Of a stretch of 64,000 bases of DNA, positions 41,496 to 52,688 are shown piece by piece. The stretch is from an uncultured Candidatus Puniceispirillum sp. (GTDB lineage Bacteria; Pseudomonadota; Alphaproteobacteria; Puniceispirillales; Puniceispirillaceae). The stretch is taken from positions 84,149 through 148,148 of the forward strand of contig CAJJBY010000009.1 of assembly GCA_905182545.1 (NCBI GenBank), read 5' to 3'. The notes beneath the pieces were generated by a model. The model made no database searches. It worked only from the letters and a program-made list of their open reading frames with translations, and had not been told where the DNA came from. Both the position numbers and the translations under genes were made by a program. How positions within the stretch are numbered: the stretch's first letter is position 1; each line of letters begins with the position of its first letter.

Positions 41496-42636
41496 GCCGC
41501 ATCTTTCGCAAACCGCACAAGGCACCGCCCTATTTGAGACAATCACCAGCCAGATTGAACATGACGGGCCAATATCACTGGCAAATTATATCGGCCTTGC
41601 GCTTGGTGATGCGGATCACGGCTTTTATCACAAACAAGACCCGTTTGGGGCAGATGGCGATTTTACCACTGCACCTGAAATTTCCGGCCTGTTTGGCGAG
41701 ATGTGCGGGCTTTATCTTGCGTATATGGCCGATCTGTCAGGCCTCAAACAACCGGCTATTCTAGAGCTTGGCCCGGGCCGCGGCAGTCTGATGGCCGATA
41801 TGCGGCATGTCTGGTCACAAATCATGCCGCAACTGGCCGAGGCACCTGTGCATCTTGTCGAAACCAGCCCCGCGCTTCGCCAACGGCAAAAAGACCGGTT
41901 AGCGCCAGCCGATCTTTATTGGCATATAGGTCTTGACGATTTACCAGCCACGCCGGTTTTTGGCATTGCCAATGAATTTTTCGATGCCTTGCCAATTGAC
42001 CAAGCCATTTGGCGCGACGGTCAAAATGGCACCACCGGCTCATGGCGGCACCGGCCTGTCGGACTTATTGATGGGCGGCTTGGCTTTGTTGATGGCGCGC
42101 CGCTTAGCAAAGCCGAAATCGACATTTGGCATTTGGCGTCACTAGCCGCACCAGCCGATGGCAGCATTGCCGAATATTGCGCGATGGCTGATGCCTATGC
42201 AGCCAAGCTGGCAACACATATTGCATCTTATGGCGGGGCTTGCTTAATTATTGATTATGGGCGTGACGGGCCAAGTGGCGACAGCCTGCAAGCCGTTGCC
42301 AATCACCAGCCCGTTGACGTGTTTCACCAGCCAGGAGATGCCGATTTGTCGCATTGGGTTGATTTCAGTGCTTTACGCCAATCCGCGGTAAATAACGGTG
42401 CCCGCCTTGTGGGGCCCGTGACGCAGGGTGATTTTCTGCAAGCCATTGGCATTGCCCAACGAACCGAAGCGGTCGCAAAACTTGCCGATGCCGAAACAAG
42501 GCGCGGCCTGTTTGCCGCGGTTGACCGGCTTGTTAGCAGCCAACAAATGGGATCGGCTTTCAAAGTTGCCATGATGCTTCCATCTGGAACTGGCCTGCCG
42601 CCCGGCTTTGCAGATGATCAAGGGTCAACAGCATGA
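41488..42636 (+). CDS. class I SAM methyltransferase, NDUFAF7/MidA family
   Basis: GPISLANYIGLALGDADHGFYHKQDPFGADGDFTTAPEISGLFGEMCGLYLA; ILELGPGRGSLMADM; GIANEFFDALPIDQ. Confidence 0.94.
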   Translation: MNEPHLSQTAQGTALFETITSQIEHDGPISLANYIGLALGDADHGFYHKQDPFGADGDFTTAPEISGLFGEMCGLYLAYMADLSGLKQPAILELGPGRGSLMADMRHVWSQIMPQLAEAPVHLVETSPALRQRQKDRLAPADLYWHIGLDDLPATPVFGIANEFFDALPIDQAIWRDGQNGTTGSWRHRPVGLIDGRLGFVDGAPLSKAEIDIWHLASLAAPADGSIAEYCAMADAYAAKLATHIASYGGACLIIDYGRDGPSGDSLQAVANHQPVDVFHQPGDADLSHWVDFSALRQSAVNNGARLVGPVTQGDFLQAIGIAQRTEAVAKLADAETRRGLFAAVDRLVSSQQMGSAFKVAMMLPSGTGLPPGFADDQGSTA

Positions 42637-43484
42637 CCGCCACGGTGCCAGTCAATCTTGAAGGTGGACCACAATGTTATCAGCATGCTGGCTGGCAGGA
42701 TGGCGCGGCGCAGAAATGTCACATAAGACATGGGTTTTTCACCGCCAATGGCGGGGTAAGCACCGGTCTTTATCAAAGTTTGAATTGCGGTTTTGGATCA
42801 AATGATGATCCGGCACTAATTGCCGAGAACCGGCGGCGCGTTGCCAACAGCCTTGGGTTTCGGCCTGACCAGATGTTTGGCCTTCGCCAAACTCACTCGG
42901 CATGCGTTGTGAAGATTGATTTGACCAGCGACGCCAGCATTGATGTCCGCGCCAACGCCGATGCCCTGATCACAAACAACAGCGGTCATGCGCTTGCAAT
43001 CCTAACCGCCGATTGCGTTCCAGTGCTGTTTGCCGCACCGGGAATGGGGGTGATCGGTGCCGCGCATGCGGGATGGCGCGGTGCGGTTGATGGTGTTTTG
43101 GAAGCAACCATTGCCATGATGGCCAAACAAGGGATCACACCAGATCAAATTGAAGCCGTCATCGGCCCCGCCATTCAACAGGCCAATTATCAGGTTGGTG
43201 ATGATCTTCGCCATGCCGTTCTTGCAGCGCATGATGATGCTTACGGTTTTTTTGATCCGGATCAGGACATGGACGGGAAATACCGGTTTGATCTTCCCGG
43301 ATTTGTCCAATCGCGCCTTCGCAAGGCAGGGTTGGTTAATGTGACCGATCTTGGCATTGATACTTATGGCGAATCATCTGACCTGTTTTCGCATCGTCAC
43401 GCAACACATGCGGCTTTGCCCGATTCAGGCCGCCAAATTTCAGTGATCGGCCTTGTGCAAAACCCAACCCCAAAAATGACATAA
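42633..43484 (+). CDS. polyphenol oxidase / laccase-domain protein (PgeF/YfiH family)
   Basis: NRRRVANSLGF, LRQTHSACVV, TADCVPVLFAAPGMGVIGAAHAGWRGAVDGVLE. Confidence 0.95.
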   Translation: MTATVPVNLEGGPQCYQHAGWQDGAAQKCHIRHGFFTANGGVSTGLYQSLNCGFGSNDDPALIAENRRRVANSLGFRPDQMFGLRQTHSACVVKIDLTSDASIDVRANADALITNNSGHALAILTADCVPVLFAAPGMGVIGAAHAGWRGAVDGVLEATIAMMAKQGITPDQIEAVIGPAIQQANYQVGDDLRHAVLAAHDDAYGFFDPDQDMDGKYRFDLPGFVQSRLRKAGLVNVTDLGIDTYGESSDLFSHRHATHAALPDSGRQISVIGLVQNPTPKMT

Positions 43485-43498
43485 AAGAGACAGTAACC

Positions 43499-43567
43499 AT
43501 GCCGCATCTCTATATTTTCCTTGGATTGATGTTTCTTGCATTGATGGCATCTTGCTTTATTTCCTAG
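43499..43567 (+). CDS. candidate 22-aa hydrophobic small protein
   Basis: ATG..TAG reads MPHLYIFLGLMFLALMASCFIS*; purine-rich AAAGAGACAG just upstream. Confidence 0.3.
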   Translation: MPHLYIFLGLMFLALMASCFIS

Positions 43568-43682
43568 TCATGATCAGACAGTTTTTAACAAAATTCTGGC
43601 ATATCTTCTTGCCCCGTCCGACCGTGATTGCTATAGCAAGCTTCCGAGACAAAGCGGATCGTCCTACACAGGGTTTTGACGC

Positions 43683-44612
43683 ATGAAGATTTTATCCTGC
43701 AATAGCAACCGACCGCTGGCTGAGGCTATCGCCGCCTATTTGGATGTTTCCCTTACCAAAGCCGATGTAAAACGCTTTGCCGATATGGAAGTTTTTGTCG
43801 AGATTGGCGAAAATGTCCGCGGCGAAGATGTGTTTGTTGTGCAATCAACATGTTTTCCGGCAAATGACAATGTGATGGAACTTTTGGTGGCACTTGATGC
43901 GCTTCGGCGTGGATCTGCACGCCGGATTACTGCTGTTGTCCCTTATTACGGCTATGCACGCCAAGACCGTAAATCGGGCCCGCGTACGCCAATTTCGGCT
44001 AAATTGCTGGCCAATCTTATCACCTCGGCGGGGGCTGACCGCGTTTTGACGATTGATCTTCACGCTGGGCAGATACAGGGCTTTTTCGATATTCCAACCG
44101 ATAATCTGTTTGCCGCACCGGTTTTTGTAAGGGATATCAAAGAACGTTATGACGGCTCGAAACTGATGATCGTATCGCCTGATGTTGGTGGTGTTGTGCG
44201 TGCGCGGTCATTGGCGCGCCGCCTCGAAGCCGATCTTGCCATTATTGATAAACGCCGGCCAAAAGCAGGGGTTTCTGAAGTGATGAATATCATTGGCGAT
44301 GTCGAAGACCGCCATTGCATCATGGTTGATGATATTGTCGACTCCGGCGGCACTTTATGCAACGCTGCGGTCGCGTTGATGAAAGCTGGTGCGCTTTCGG
44401 TTGATGCCTATGTGACACATGGTGTTTTGTCTGGTGGTGCGGTTAGCCGTGTTGCCGCTTCACCGCTGAATTCGCTTGTCACAACCGACTCGATTCCGGC
44501 CACCGAAGCGGTTCGGGTTGCGCGGAATATTCGGCAATTGTCGATTGCACCGCTTCTTGGCGAAGCCATGCTTCGGATCAATGAAGAACGGTCAGTTTCG
44601 ACGCTGTTCTAG
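43683..44612 (+). CDS. prs: ribose-phosphate pyrophosphokinase
   Basis: [60 protein letters not shown]. Confidence 0.97.
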   Translation: MKILSCNSNRPLAEAIAAYLDVSLTKADVKRFADMEVFVEIGENVRGEDVFVVQSTCFPANDNVMELLVALDALRRGSARRITAVVPYYGYARQDRKSGPRTPISAKLLANLITSAGADRVLTIDLHAGQIQGFFDIPTDNLFAAPVFVRDIKERYDGSKLMIVSPDVGGVVRARSLARRLEADLAIIDKRRPKAGVSEVMNIIGDVEDRHCIMVDDIVDSGGTLCNAAVALMKAGALSVDAYVTHGVLSGGAVSRVAASPLNSLVTTDSIPATEAVRVARNIRQLSIAPLLGEAMLRINEERSVSTLF

Positions 44613-44733
44613 GCGGCTTTGTGAATCACCGCTGAAAACGCAAAAATGCTTGTATTTTCCCGATAATAAGCCTACTAATCCGCTGCTGCGCACCCCTGGA
44701 GGCGCGGTGCATTGTTTTTTAAAGGAGTTAGCA

Positions 44734-45387
44734 ATGTCTGACAATACAACCATTAGCGCAGAACAGCGCGAACGGGTCGGTAAGGGGTCCGCCCGTGCGG
44801 TACGCCGTGCAGGTCGAGTCCCTGCCGTCATTTATGGCGACAAAAAGGACCCATTGGGCATCACCCTAGAGACACGTGAGATCACTAAGATTGTTCATCA
44901 GCCCGGCATTTATGGTCGGCTTTTAGATATTCAGGTTGGCGGCGGTAAACATACTGTTCTAACCCGTGATATTCAGTTTCATCCGGTGTCCGATAATGTC
45001 CTTCATCTGGATTTCCTCCGCATATCAGGCTCGGCCAAAGTGGCTGTTGCTGTTGCTGTTGAATTCATCAATGAAGATGAATGCCCTGGAATCAAGGTTG
45101 GCGGCGTATTGAACGTTGTTCGTTACGAAGTTGAACTGCTATGTCCAGCAACGACAATTCCGGAAAAAATCACGGTTGACCTCAGCGGCTTGAAGATTGG
45201 TGATTCGGTTCATATCAGCACCATCGAATTGCCGGATAGCGTTACCCCGACAATTACCGATCGTGACTTCACCGTTGCGACCATCGCCTCACCTGGCGGC
45301 GGGGTGAAGAATGAAGATGAAGAAGATGCCGAAGCTGGTGAAGGCGAAGACGCCAATGCCGCAGAAGATAGCGCCTCTGACGACTAG
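44734..45387 (+). CDS. rplY: 50S ribosomal protein L25 (CTC form)
   Basis: QRERVGKGSARAVRRAGRVPAVIYGDKKDPLGITL; acidic C-terminal tail. Confidence 0.96.
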   Translation: MSDNTTISAEQRERVGKGSARAVRRAGRVPAVIYGDKKDPLGITLETREITKIVHQPGIYGRLLDIQVGGGKHTVLTRDIQFHPVSDNVLHLDFLRISGSAKVAVAVAVEFINEDECPGIKVGGVLNVVRYEVELLCPATTIPEKITVDLSGLKIGDSVHISTIELPDSVTPTITDRDFTVATIASPGGGVKNEDEEDAEAGEGEDANAAEDSASDD

Positions 45388-45419
45388 GCTTTTGCCTATC
45401 CAACCCGAACGGGACAATC

Positions 45420-46055
45420 ATGCGTCTATTTGCAGGACTGGGAAACCCCGGATCAAACTATGCCATGAATCGGCACAATGTCGGTTTTTTGGCTGTTGAT
45501 CGTCTTGCCGACCGGCACGGATGTTCACCGTGGAAAAAAAGGGGGCCATCGCTGATTAGTGATGGCCGCATCGGGTCAGAGAAAATCATCCTTGTGAAAC
45601 CGCAAAGCTTTATGAACAAATCTGGCCAACCAATTGCCGAGATTGCGCGGTTTCACAAGATTGATACCAATGATATTTTTGTGTTCCATGACGAGCTTGA
45701 TCTTGCAGCAGGAAAGCTGCGTGTCAAAACCGGTGGCGGCCATGGCGGTCATAATGGGCTTCGTGATACTGACCGGCATATTGGTGTTGATTATTGGCGC
45801 GTCAGAATTGGCATTGGCCGGCCGCCGCATGAGGCAATGGATGTCAAATCATGGGTTTTAGCTGATTTCGGCCGCGACGAACAAACGGGCTGGCTGCCAA
45901 CGCTTTTGGATGCAATGGCGGATGAAGCCGACCGGCTTGTTGAGCATGATAATGACGGCTTTATGAGCCGTGTTTCCTATCTCGCACCGGCACCCCAGCC
46001 AAAAGGCGATAACGGCAAAGACAAACCCGCTAGCGCCGTATCAAAACAAAATTAA
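45420..46055 (+). CDS. pth: peptidyl-tRNA hydrolase
   Basis: MRLFAGLGNPGSNYAMNRHNVGFLAVD; LVKPQSFMNKSGQPI; HDELDLAAGKLRVKTGGGHGGHNGLR. Confidence 0.97.
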   Translation: MRLFAGLGNPGSNYAMNRHNVGFLAVDRLADRHGCSPWKKRGPSLISDGRIGSEKIILVKPQSFMNKSGQPIAEIARFHKIDTNDIFVFHDELDLAAGKLRVKTGGGHGGHNGLRDTDRHIGVDYWRVRIGIGRPPHEAMDVKSWVLADFGRDEQTGWLPTLLDAMADEADRLVEHDNDGFMSRVSYLAPAPQPKGDNGKDKPASAVSKQN

Positions 46056-46077
46056 CCAAAGACAGGATTTACCGGAT

Positions 46078-47178
46078 ATGGGATTTAATTGTGGTATTGT
46101 TGGCCTGCCAAATGTTGGAAAATCGACCCTGTTCAACGCTTTGACCCAAACAGCGGCGGCCGAAGCGGCCAATTATCCGTTCTGTACAATCGAGCCTAAT
46201 ACCGGACGTGTTGCGGTACCAGATATCCGGCTTACTGCATTGGCCGAGCTTGCAAATTCAAAAACTGTCATTCCAACTCATCTCGAATTTGTTGATATTG
46301 CCGGCCTTGTTCGCGGCGCATCCAAAGGCGAAGGACTTGGCAATCAGTTTCTTGGCAATATCCGCGAAGTCGATGCGATTGCGCATGTTTTGCGCTGTTT
46401 TGAAGATGGCGAAATCACGCATGTTGATGGTGATGTTGATCCGGTTCGCGATGCTGCCACTGTTGAAACCGAATTGATGCTTGCCGATATTGATTCGCTT
46501 GAACGCCGGATGACCGCGCTGGTGAAAAAATCGCGGGGCGGTGACAAGGACTCAAAGGCCAATCTGGCCATTATGGAAAAGATCTTTGCCCATCTATCAG
46601 ATGGCCAGCCTGCCCACAGCACCCCCAGCCTGACCAACGACGAGACCGCCCGCCTTCCGCATTTACAGCTATTGACCGCAAAGCCAGTTCTTTATGTCTG
46701 TAACGTTGCTGAAAGCGATGCAGCAACCGGCAATGCCTTTTGCCAGCTTGTTGCCGATAAAGCCGCTGCAGAAGGCGCCGCCTATGTGATTGTTTCGGCC
46801 GCGATTGAATCTGAAATTGCCCAGCTTGACGAGACGGACAAAACCGAATTTTTGGGCGAGCTTGGGCTTGAAGAAGCCGGATTGGCGCGGCTTATTCGTG
46901 CTGGTTACAGCTTGCTTGATCTTTTGACCTTTTTCACCGTTGGCCCAAAAGAGGCACGCGCATGGACGGTTGCCAAAGGCGCAAGCGCACCACAAGCAGC
47001 AGGCGCAATCCACACTGATTTCCAACGTGGCTTCATTCGAGCGGAAACAATCGCCTATGCTGATTATCTGGCCTGTAAGGGCGAAAACGGCGCCAAGGAA
47101 GCTGGCAAATTACGCATCGAAGGAAGCGACTATAAAGTCGTTGATGGCGATGTGTTCCATTTCCGCTTTAACGTCTAG
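46078..47178 (+). CDS. ychF: redox-regulated ATPase YchF
   Basis: MGFNCGIVGLPNVGKSTLFNALTQTAAAEAANYPFCTIEPNTGRVAVPD. Confidence 0.97.
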   Translation: MGFNCGIVGLPNVGKSTLFNALTQTAAAEAANYPFCTIEPNTGRVAVPDIRLTALAELANSKTVIPTHLEFVDIAGLVRGASKGEGLGNQFLGNIREVDAIAHVLRCFEDGEITHVDGDVDPVRDAATVETELMLADIDSLERRMTALVKKSRGGDKDSKANLAIMEKIFAHLSDGQPAHSTPSLTNDETARLPHLQLLTAKPVLYVCNVAESDAATGNAFCQLVADKAAAEGAAYVIVSAAIESEIAQLDETDKTEFLGELGLEEAGLARLIRAGYSLLDLLTFFTVGPKEARAWTVAKGASAPQAAGAIHTDFQRGFIRAETIAYADYLACKGENGAKEAGKLRIEGSDYKVVDGDVFHFRFNV

Positions 47179-47186
47179 CCCGCCAC

Positions 47187-47234
47187 TTAAGCTAACAGTT
47201 AAGCTGCCTTTTAAGCCGCTAGTTAAGCCAAGAT
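47187..47234. repeat. four-unit degenerate tandem repeat, period 12 bp (TTAAGC core)
   Basis: TTAAGC at 47187, 47199, 47211 and 47223, exactly 12 bp apart, just after the ychF stop. Confidence 0.7.
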
Positions 47235-47330
47235 CGAAAAACCCTAAACCAAATAATGCGGCTCAAATAATTGCCCCCAAAACTCGTCTCGAAAACGCAT
47301 TTCGGAAACGTGCCGCTGAAAACCGGCAAG

Positions 47331-47366
47331 AAAAAACCCCGCCACAAAGATGGGGGGTTTTCTTTT
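47331..47366. terminator. bidirectional rho-independent terminator between ychF and petC
   Basis: AAAAAACCCC GCCACAAAGAT GGGGGGTTTTCTTTTC. Confidence 0.75.
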
Positions 47367-47397
47367 CAATATCTAGCCTTTTGATGGGGCTTGTTCC

Positions 47398-48153
47398 TTA
47401 ATGGACGTCAGCCCATACACGGCGTTTTGCCATATATGACACCACCACAAAAACCCCAAGGAAGAACACAGCAGCAACACCAATGCGTTTTCGGACTTCC
47501 ATCTTTGGTTCGGCAGCCCACATCAAGAACTGCACCAAATCACTGGAAATACCCTCAATCGAATCATCAGCGCCACCGCTATAGGTCACATCTTCGCCAT
47601 AAAGTGGCTGTGGCATCGCAATCAGATGGCCGGGATAAGCCGCGTTATAATACATGCCATCTGGCACTGCTGTGCCTTCAGGTGCGTCTTTATAACCGGC
47701 AAGAAGGCTAAACAGATAATCTGGGCCGTTACCACGCGCCTTGGCGATCAACGACAAGTCGGGTGGCAAGGCACCGTTATTGCTCGCACGGGCGGCATTG
47801 TCATTGGCATAGGGTAATGGAATACGGTCGGCAGCAATACCGGGACGCATAAACATTTCGCCATCGTCATTTGGGCCATCCTGCACTTCATATTCGGCGG
47901 CAATGGCCTTGATCTCGTCATTGTTATAACCAAGATCAGCAAAATTACGGAATGCAATCAACTTCATTCCATGACAGCCAGCACAAACTTCACGATAGGC
48001 CTGAAATCCACGCTGCATGGCGGCTTTGTCAAAGGTACCGAACGGGCCAGAAAAGCTCCAGTCAAGCTTCTGCAATTCAACATCGCTACCAGCGGCCATT
48101 GCCGGAGTGGTCAGAAATAGAGCGATCATAACTACTGAAAAATGTTTGATCAT
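47398..48153 (-). CDS. petC: cytochrome c1 (bc1 complex)
   Basis: [20 protein letters not shown] heme site; [33 protein letters not shown]. Confidence 0.96.
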   Translation of the reverse strand: MIKHFSVVMIALFLTTPAMAAGSDVELQKLDWSFSGPFGTFDKAAMQRGFQAYREVCAGCHGMKLIAFRNFADLGYNNDEIKAIAAEYEVQDGPNDDGEMFMRPGIAADRIPLPYANDNAARASNNGALPPDLSLIAKARGNGPDYLFSLLAGYKDAPEGTAVPDGMYYNAAYPGHLIAMPQPLYGEDVTYSGGADDSIEGISSDLVQFLMWAAEPKMEVRKRIGVAAVFFLGVFVVVSYMAKRRVWADVH

Positions 48154-49410
48154 TCTGCTGGCTCCAATCCAGCCCCCAGTGGGGGTGCACGCTTCAAGGT
48201 TTCTTTTAAAACCGGTTCCGAAATTGATTTCGGCAAAGGTTTTGTTGTTTCAAACATGCTCAATAGCGGCAGGATGGCAAGGAAATGCAGGAAGTACCAA
48301 GCTGTCGCAACTCTTGACAAAATAACGTATATTCCTTCAGCAGGTTTGCCGCCAAGATAGCCAAGCGCGATGGCATCGACAAAGAATAGCCAGAAGAAAA
48401 TACGGAACAAAGGCCTGAACCGTGCCGAGCGAACAGGCGATCTGTCAAGCCAGGGCAGGATAAACAGAACGGCAATCGCACCAAACATCAACAAGACACC
48501 GCCAAGCTTGTCAGGCACCGCCCGCAAGATCGCATAGAACGGCAAGAAGTACCATTCAGGAACGATATGCGCCGGAGTTTGCATTGCATTTGCTGGAATA
48601 TAATTGTCTGGGTGGCCCATTGCATTCGGGAAGAAAAACACAACCATGGCCAACAAAAGCAAGAAGACGGCAATGCCAAACACATCTTTGATTGTGTAAT
48701 AAGGGTGGAATGAAATCGTGTCTTGCGGGCCTTTTGTGTCAATGCCGATTGGGTTGTTTGACCCAAATCTGTGCAAGGCAACGATATGAAGAACCACAAC
48801 ACCGGCAATGATAAATGGCATCAAATAATGCAAGGAGAAGAACCGATTTAATGTTGCATTATCTACCGAGAACCCGCCCCACAATAAGGTAACGATGCTT
48901 TCACCAACATAAGGAATGGCCGAAAACAAGGTTGGTAATAACGGTCGCACCCCAAAAGCTCATCTGGCCCCAAGGTAGAACATAGCCCATGAAAGCAGTT
49001 GCCATCATTAGCAAGAAAATAACCACCCCAAGCATCCACAACAACTCACGCGGTGCTTTGTAGGAGCCATAGTAAAGCCCCCGGAACATATGAAGATAAA
49101 TGACAATGAAGAAGAAGCTCGCCGTATTCATATGAATATAGCGGATCATCCATCCATGGTTAACATCGCGCATGATTCGTTCGACTGAGTCGAATGCGTA
49201 ATCAACATGAGCCGTGTAGCTCATGGCAAGCACGATACCTGTAACAATCATGATGGCCAGCGATAGGCCTGCAAGGCTGCCAAAATTCCACATGTAATTG
49301 AGGTTTTTGGGCGTTGGATAATCATGCGCTGTATGATGCAACATTGAAAAAACAGGTAGCCTATGATCAATCCATCTTACGACCGGGCTTTTAAACTGGT
49401 GGGCAGACAT
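48150..49410 (-). CDS. petB: cytochrome b (bc1 complex), one frameshift near 48922-48931
   Basis: ORF 48901..49410 ([19 protein letters not shown]...[20 protein letters not shown]) continues as 48150..48950 ([38 protein letters not shown]...[14 protein letters not shown]). Confidence 0.96.
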
Positions 49411-49450
49411 CGTTTTTGCACCTTCAATTTTGAGTGATTAGATAAATTAT

Positions 49451-50011
49451 TTAGCCGATACGGACTACCGTATCGGATAAGAAACTATAAGGCGGAACTT
49501 CTAGGTTTGTCGGCGCAGGACCTTTACGGATCCTGCCTGATGTATCATAGTGTGATCCATGGCAAGGGCAGAACCAACCATCATAGTCACCCCGCACTTC
49601 GCCAGTTTTTTGACCAAGTGGAACGCAACCAAGATGCGTACAAACCCCAACCAAGACCAGATATTCCGGCTTTTCAGCGCGTGCTGTATCAACTTGCGGG
49701 TCGCGCAGGTTATCTAGATTCGTGGCATTTGCACGAACTATTTCATCAGCGGTACGATGCCGGATAAAGACCGGCTTGCCGCGCCATTTCACAGTGATCG
49801 ACTGGCCAACAGAGATTTTCGAGATATCAACTTCGATATTAGCAAGCGCCAAAGTATCGGCAGCTGGGTTCAACTGATCAATCAGTGGCCAAGCAACCGC
49901 AGCAGCGCCAAGGCCTGCCATGGCATAGGTTGCCACAACGATAAAATCTCGACGTCCCGGTTCTTGATCACCGCCTTTAGCGGAATTTTTGTTTGTGTCC
50001 GATTTAGCCAT
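49451..50011 (-). CDS. petA: ubiquinol-cytochrome c reductase Rieske iron-sulfur subunit
   Basis: [10 protein letters not shown] and [20 protein letters not shown] Rieske motifs. Confidence 0.97.
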   Translation of the reverse strand: MAKSDTNKNSAKGGDQEPGRRDFIVVATYAMAGLGAAAVAWPLIDQLNPAADTLALANIEVDISKISVGQSITVKWRGKPVFIRHRTADEIVRANATNLDNLRDPQVDTARAEKPEYLVLVGVCTHLGCVPLGQKTGEVRGDYDGWFCPCHGSHYDTSGRIRKGPAPTNLEVPPYSFLSDTVVRIG

Positions 50012-50218
50012 CTTGTCCTCTTTAACGCTGTTTTCCGAACATGTTATTCGACATTGATAAAAGTCGATTCGATCTTGTTGGATCAAACATGCTGGGTGGC
50101 AAAATTTATTGATGATTTCCTAGCATGGTCGTGTCCTGTTTTCCTACCCTAATTTGCATGATTCGCGCAAAAATTTGCTGAAAATAAGCCAGTCCAGTGA
50201 TTTTAAATGCCAATACCA

Positions 50219-51085
50219 TCACGGCCAGCGCACTTCAGGCGGTAAACTCATCAAAATCGCTTCGATATTTCCGCCGGTTTTCAAACCAAATAACGTACCA
50301 CGGTCATAGAGCAAATTGAATTCAACATAACGGCCGCGGCGCACAAGCTGGGCATGACGATCTTCGTCAGTCCAGGGTAAATCCATGCGGCTTTTGACAA
50401 TCTCGGCATAGCCATTTTTAAATGCGGTTCCAACGTCACGGGTAAAGGCAAAATCCTTGGCCCAATCGCCGCTACTCAAATTATCATAAAAAATCCCACC
50501 AGCGCCGCGCGGCTCGTCACGATGTGGTAAATAGAAATATTCATCACACCATTTTTTATATTTTGGGTAATAATCAGGATTATGGCTGTCACAGGCCGCT
50601 TTTAACGCTGCATGAAATTCAGCACCCGCCGCCGCATCTGGCAAAAGCGGGGTCAAATCACCGCCGCCGCCAAACCAATTTTTCGAAGTCGCGATAAATC
50701 TTGTATTCATATGGGCAGCCGGCACATGCGGATTGCGCATGTGCGCCACCAATGAAATGCCGGACGCCCAGAACTGGCCATCCTCTTCGGCACCACTGAT
50801 CTGGCCTTTAAAATCATCTGAAAATGTGCCGAACACGGTAGAGATATTCACCCCAACCTTTTCAAATACGCGGCCATGCATGAGGCTGATCTCGCCGCCA
50901 CCACCGCCATCGCGTTGCCAGTCCTTGCGCGCGAAACGGCCAGCCGGAACATCATCATCTCGGCCTGCATCTTCAATCGCTTCAAAAACCGCACAAATCT
51001 CATCGCGAAGTGTTCGAAACCAGTCGCTTGCGTCAGTCTTTCTTTGCGCAATTGATGGCGTGGTTTGGCTTGCTGTTGCGGCCAT
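50219..51085 (-). CDS. hemF: oxygen-dependent coproporphyrinogen III oxidase
   Basis: [73 protein letters not shown]. Confidence 0.97.
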   Translation of the reverse strand: MAATASQTTPSIAQRKTDASDWFRTLRDEICAVFEAIEDAGRDDDVPAGRFARKDWQRDGGGGGEISLMHGRVFEKVGVNISTVFGTFSDDFKGQISGAEEDGQFWASGISLVAHMRNPHVPAAHMNTRFIATSKNWFGGGGDLTPLLPDAAAGAEFHAALKAACDSHNPDYYPKYKKWCDEYFYLPHRDEPRGAGGIFYDNLSSGDWAKDFAFTRDVGTAFKNGYAEIVKSRMDLPWTDEDRHAQLVRRGRYVEFNLLYDRGTLFGLKTGGNIEAILMSLPPEVRWP

Positions 51086-51177
51086 GATTACCTTCACCTA
51101 ATTTCCAAAAAGCCATTCCAGCAACGTCGCTTTTCCAAGCGTGAAATTTGACGTTACCCACCGCCGTTCGGCTTCGT

Positions 51178-52332
51178 TTAACATCTTGCCCAGACCGGGC
51201 CATTGTCAACGCCATGCGACAATAAGTCTGCCCCGCAGATTGGGTTTTGTGGTGGCGTCCATGAGGTGAATTCGGCAAGGCGTGACGCATCTAGCGCATG
51301 GCCATTGCGCCATGATTGAACGGCAAAAAGCAGTGCCGCCATATCGCCGAGATAATAGGCAACTTGCCGCCATCTTGCGCCGCTTAGCATCGTCATGTCA
51401 TCATCGCCAAGACCAAGATCAAGCCGGGTAAGACAACGTTCTTCAGCGCGGCTTAGCCGCAACCGCTTTGCCAAAAGCGCGGCTGATCCAGACGGCATGG
51501 CCACAGCAAGATTTACCAGCCATGCAAAATCGACATTCGCGCCAAGACCAGCGATCATTGACGCGATTTCATCATCATTTGCCAGTCGCGATGGATCAAA
51601 CGATAGGCCAAGCGCGGCTTGGTCTATTTTGGTGTCTTGCATCAAGCCAATGACATCTTTTAAGCGGCCACCAACCATAATGCGTCGCATTTCATTGGCA
51701 ATACGCTCACCAGACAAACCGGCGCATTTGCTGGCATGTTTGCGCAACGCCGTTTGGGCCTGCGGGTCAATACCCGTTGCAGCAAAGCGCGGCAAAAACC
51801 GGCAATAGCGAATGATGCGCAATGCATCTTCTTGCACACGCAGGCCGGCATCACCAGCAAAGCGTAACCGGCCAGCCTGCAAATCTGCCTTGCCGTCAAG
51901 CGGATCAAAAATGCCGCCAGATGAATCAAGATATAAGGCATTAATGGTAAAATCGCGCCGCGCCGCATCACGAACCCAATCCTGATCATGCGCCACAATT
52001 GCATGGCGCCCATCGGTTTCCAGATCGACGCGTGTTTGGGTCAATTCGATTTGGTCATCATTGTCATAAAGCGTGATTGTGCCATGTTTCATGCCAGTTT
52101 CAGCAACGCACATATCGCATGCCATCATATGGCTTGCCACGGTTTCGATTGGCAAATTAATCGCCATATCAATATCACCAACCGGATAACCGGCAAGCCA
52201 ATCACGAACCGCCCCACCAACGATGCGCGCCTCACCGCCTAGCGCAAGAGCTTGGGCAAAAATCTGCATGACAAGCGGCCGCTGCGCCCAATCGGGTAAG
52301 CCGCCAAAATCACGGTCACTTCTGCTGCTCAA
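51178..52332 (-). CDS. cca: CCA tRNA nucleotidyltransferase / poly(A) polymerase family
   Basis: ARIVGGAVRDWLAGYPVGDIDMAINLPIE; RRDFTINALYLD; GERIANEMRRI. Confidence 0.93.
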   Translation of the reverse strand: MSSRSDRDFGGLPDWAQRPLVMQIFAQALALGGEARIVGGAVRDWLAGYPVGDIDMAINLPIETVASHMMACDMCVAETGMKHGTITLYDNDDQIELTQTRVDLETDGRHAIVAHDQDWVRDAARRDFTINALYLDSSGGIFDPLDGKADLQAGRLRFAGDAGLRVQEDALRIIRYCRFLPRFAATGIDPQAQTALRKHASKCAGLSGERIANEMRRIMVGGRLKDVIGLMQDTKIDQAALGLSFDPSRLANDDEIASMIAGLGANVDFAWLVNLAVAMPSGSAALLAKRLRLSRAEERCLTRLDLGLGDDDMTMLSGARWRQVAYYLGDMAALLFAVQSWRNGHALDASRLAEFTSWTPPQNPICGADLLSHGVDNGPVWARC

Positions 52333-52591
52333 AGCCGCCCCCAGTCACTGTTCCACTCTCAATTTTAGCAGGAGAATAAGTTGCATTCGCCGGTGCGCTA
52401 TCTGATTCCAGCCACCATGCGCCAAGCGCAAACACGACGATCCCGACAAGCGCCCCCAAAATGTAATTATTATTGATCGCTTCACGTGGCTTACCGGTTT
52501 TAATGGCCTTTCGCATCTGCCAGCTTCGTACATATCCCATAACCAGCAATGCCGCACCAAGGGCGGACAAAATCACCAATAAGGCTCGCAT
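52316..52591 (-). CDS. small membrane protein (DUF6111-like)
   Basis: 91 aa, two TM segments, between cca and NUDIX as is usual in alphaproteobacteria. Confidence 0.65.
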   Translation of the reverse strand: MRALLVILSALGAALLVMGYVRSWQMRKAIKTGKPREAINNNYILGALVGIVVFALGAWWLESDSAPANATYSPAKIESGTVTGGGFEQQK

Positions 52592-52688
52592 CTTAAATCC
52601 ACTCCAATGTTGTTTTTGTTTCGTGTCACCATTTTGGTGATCACCTTACCGCTAACCTCTCTATATATGGGGTTTGCCTGCGGCAAGA

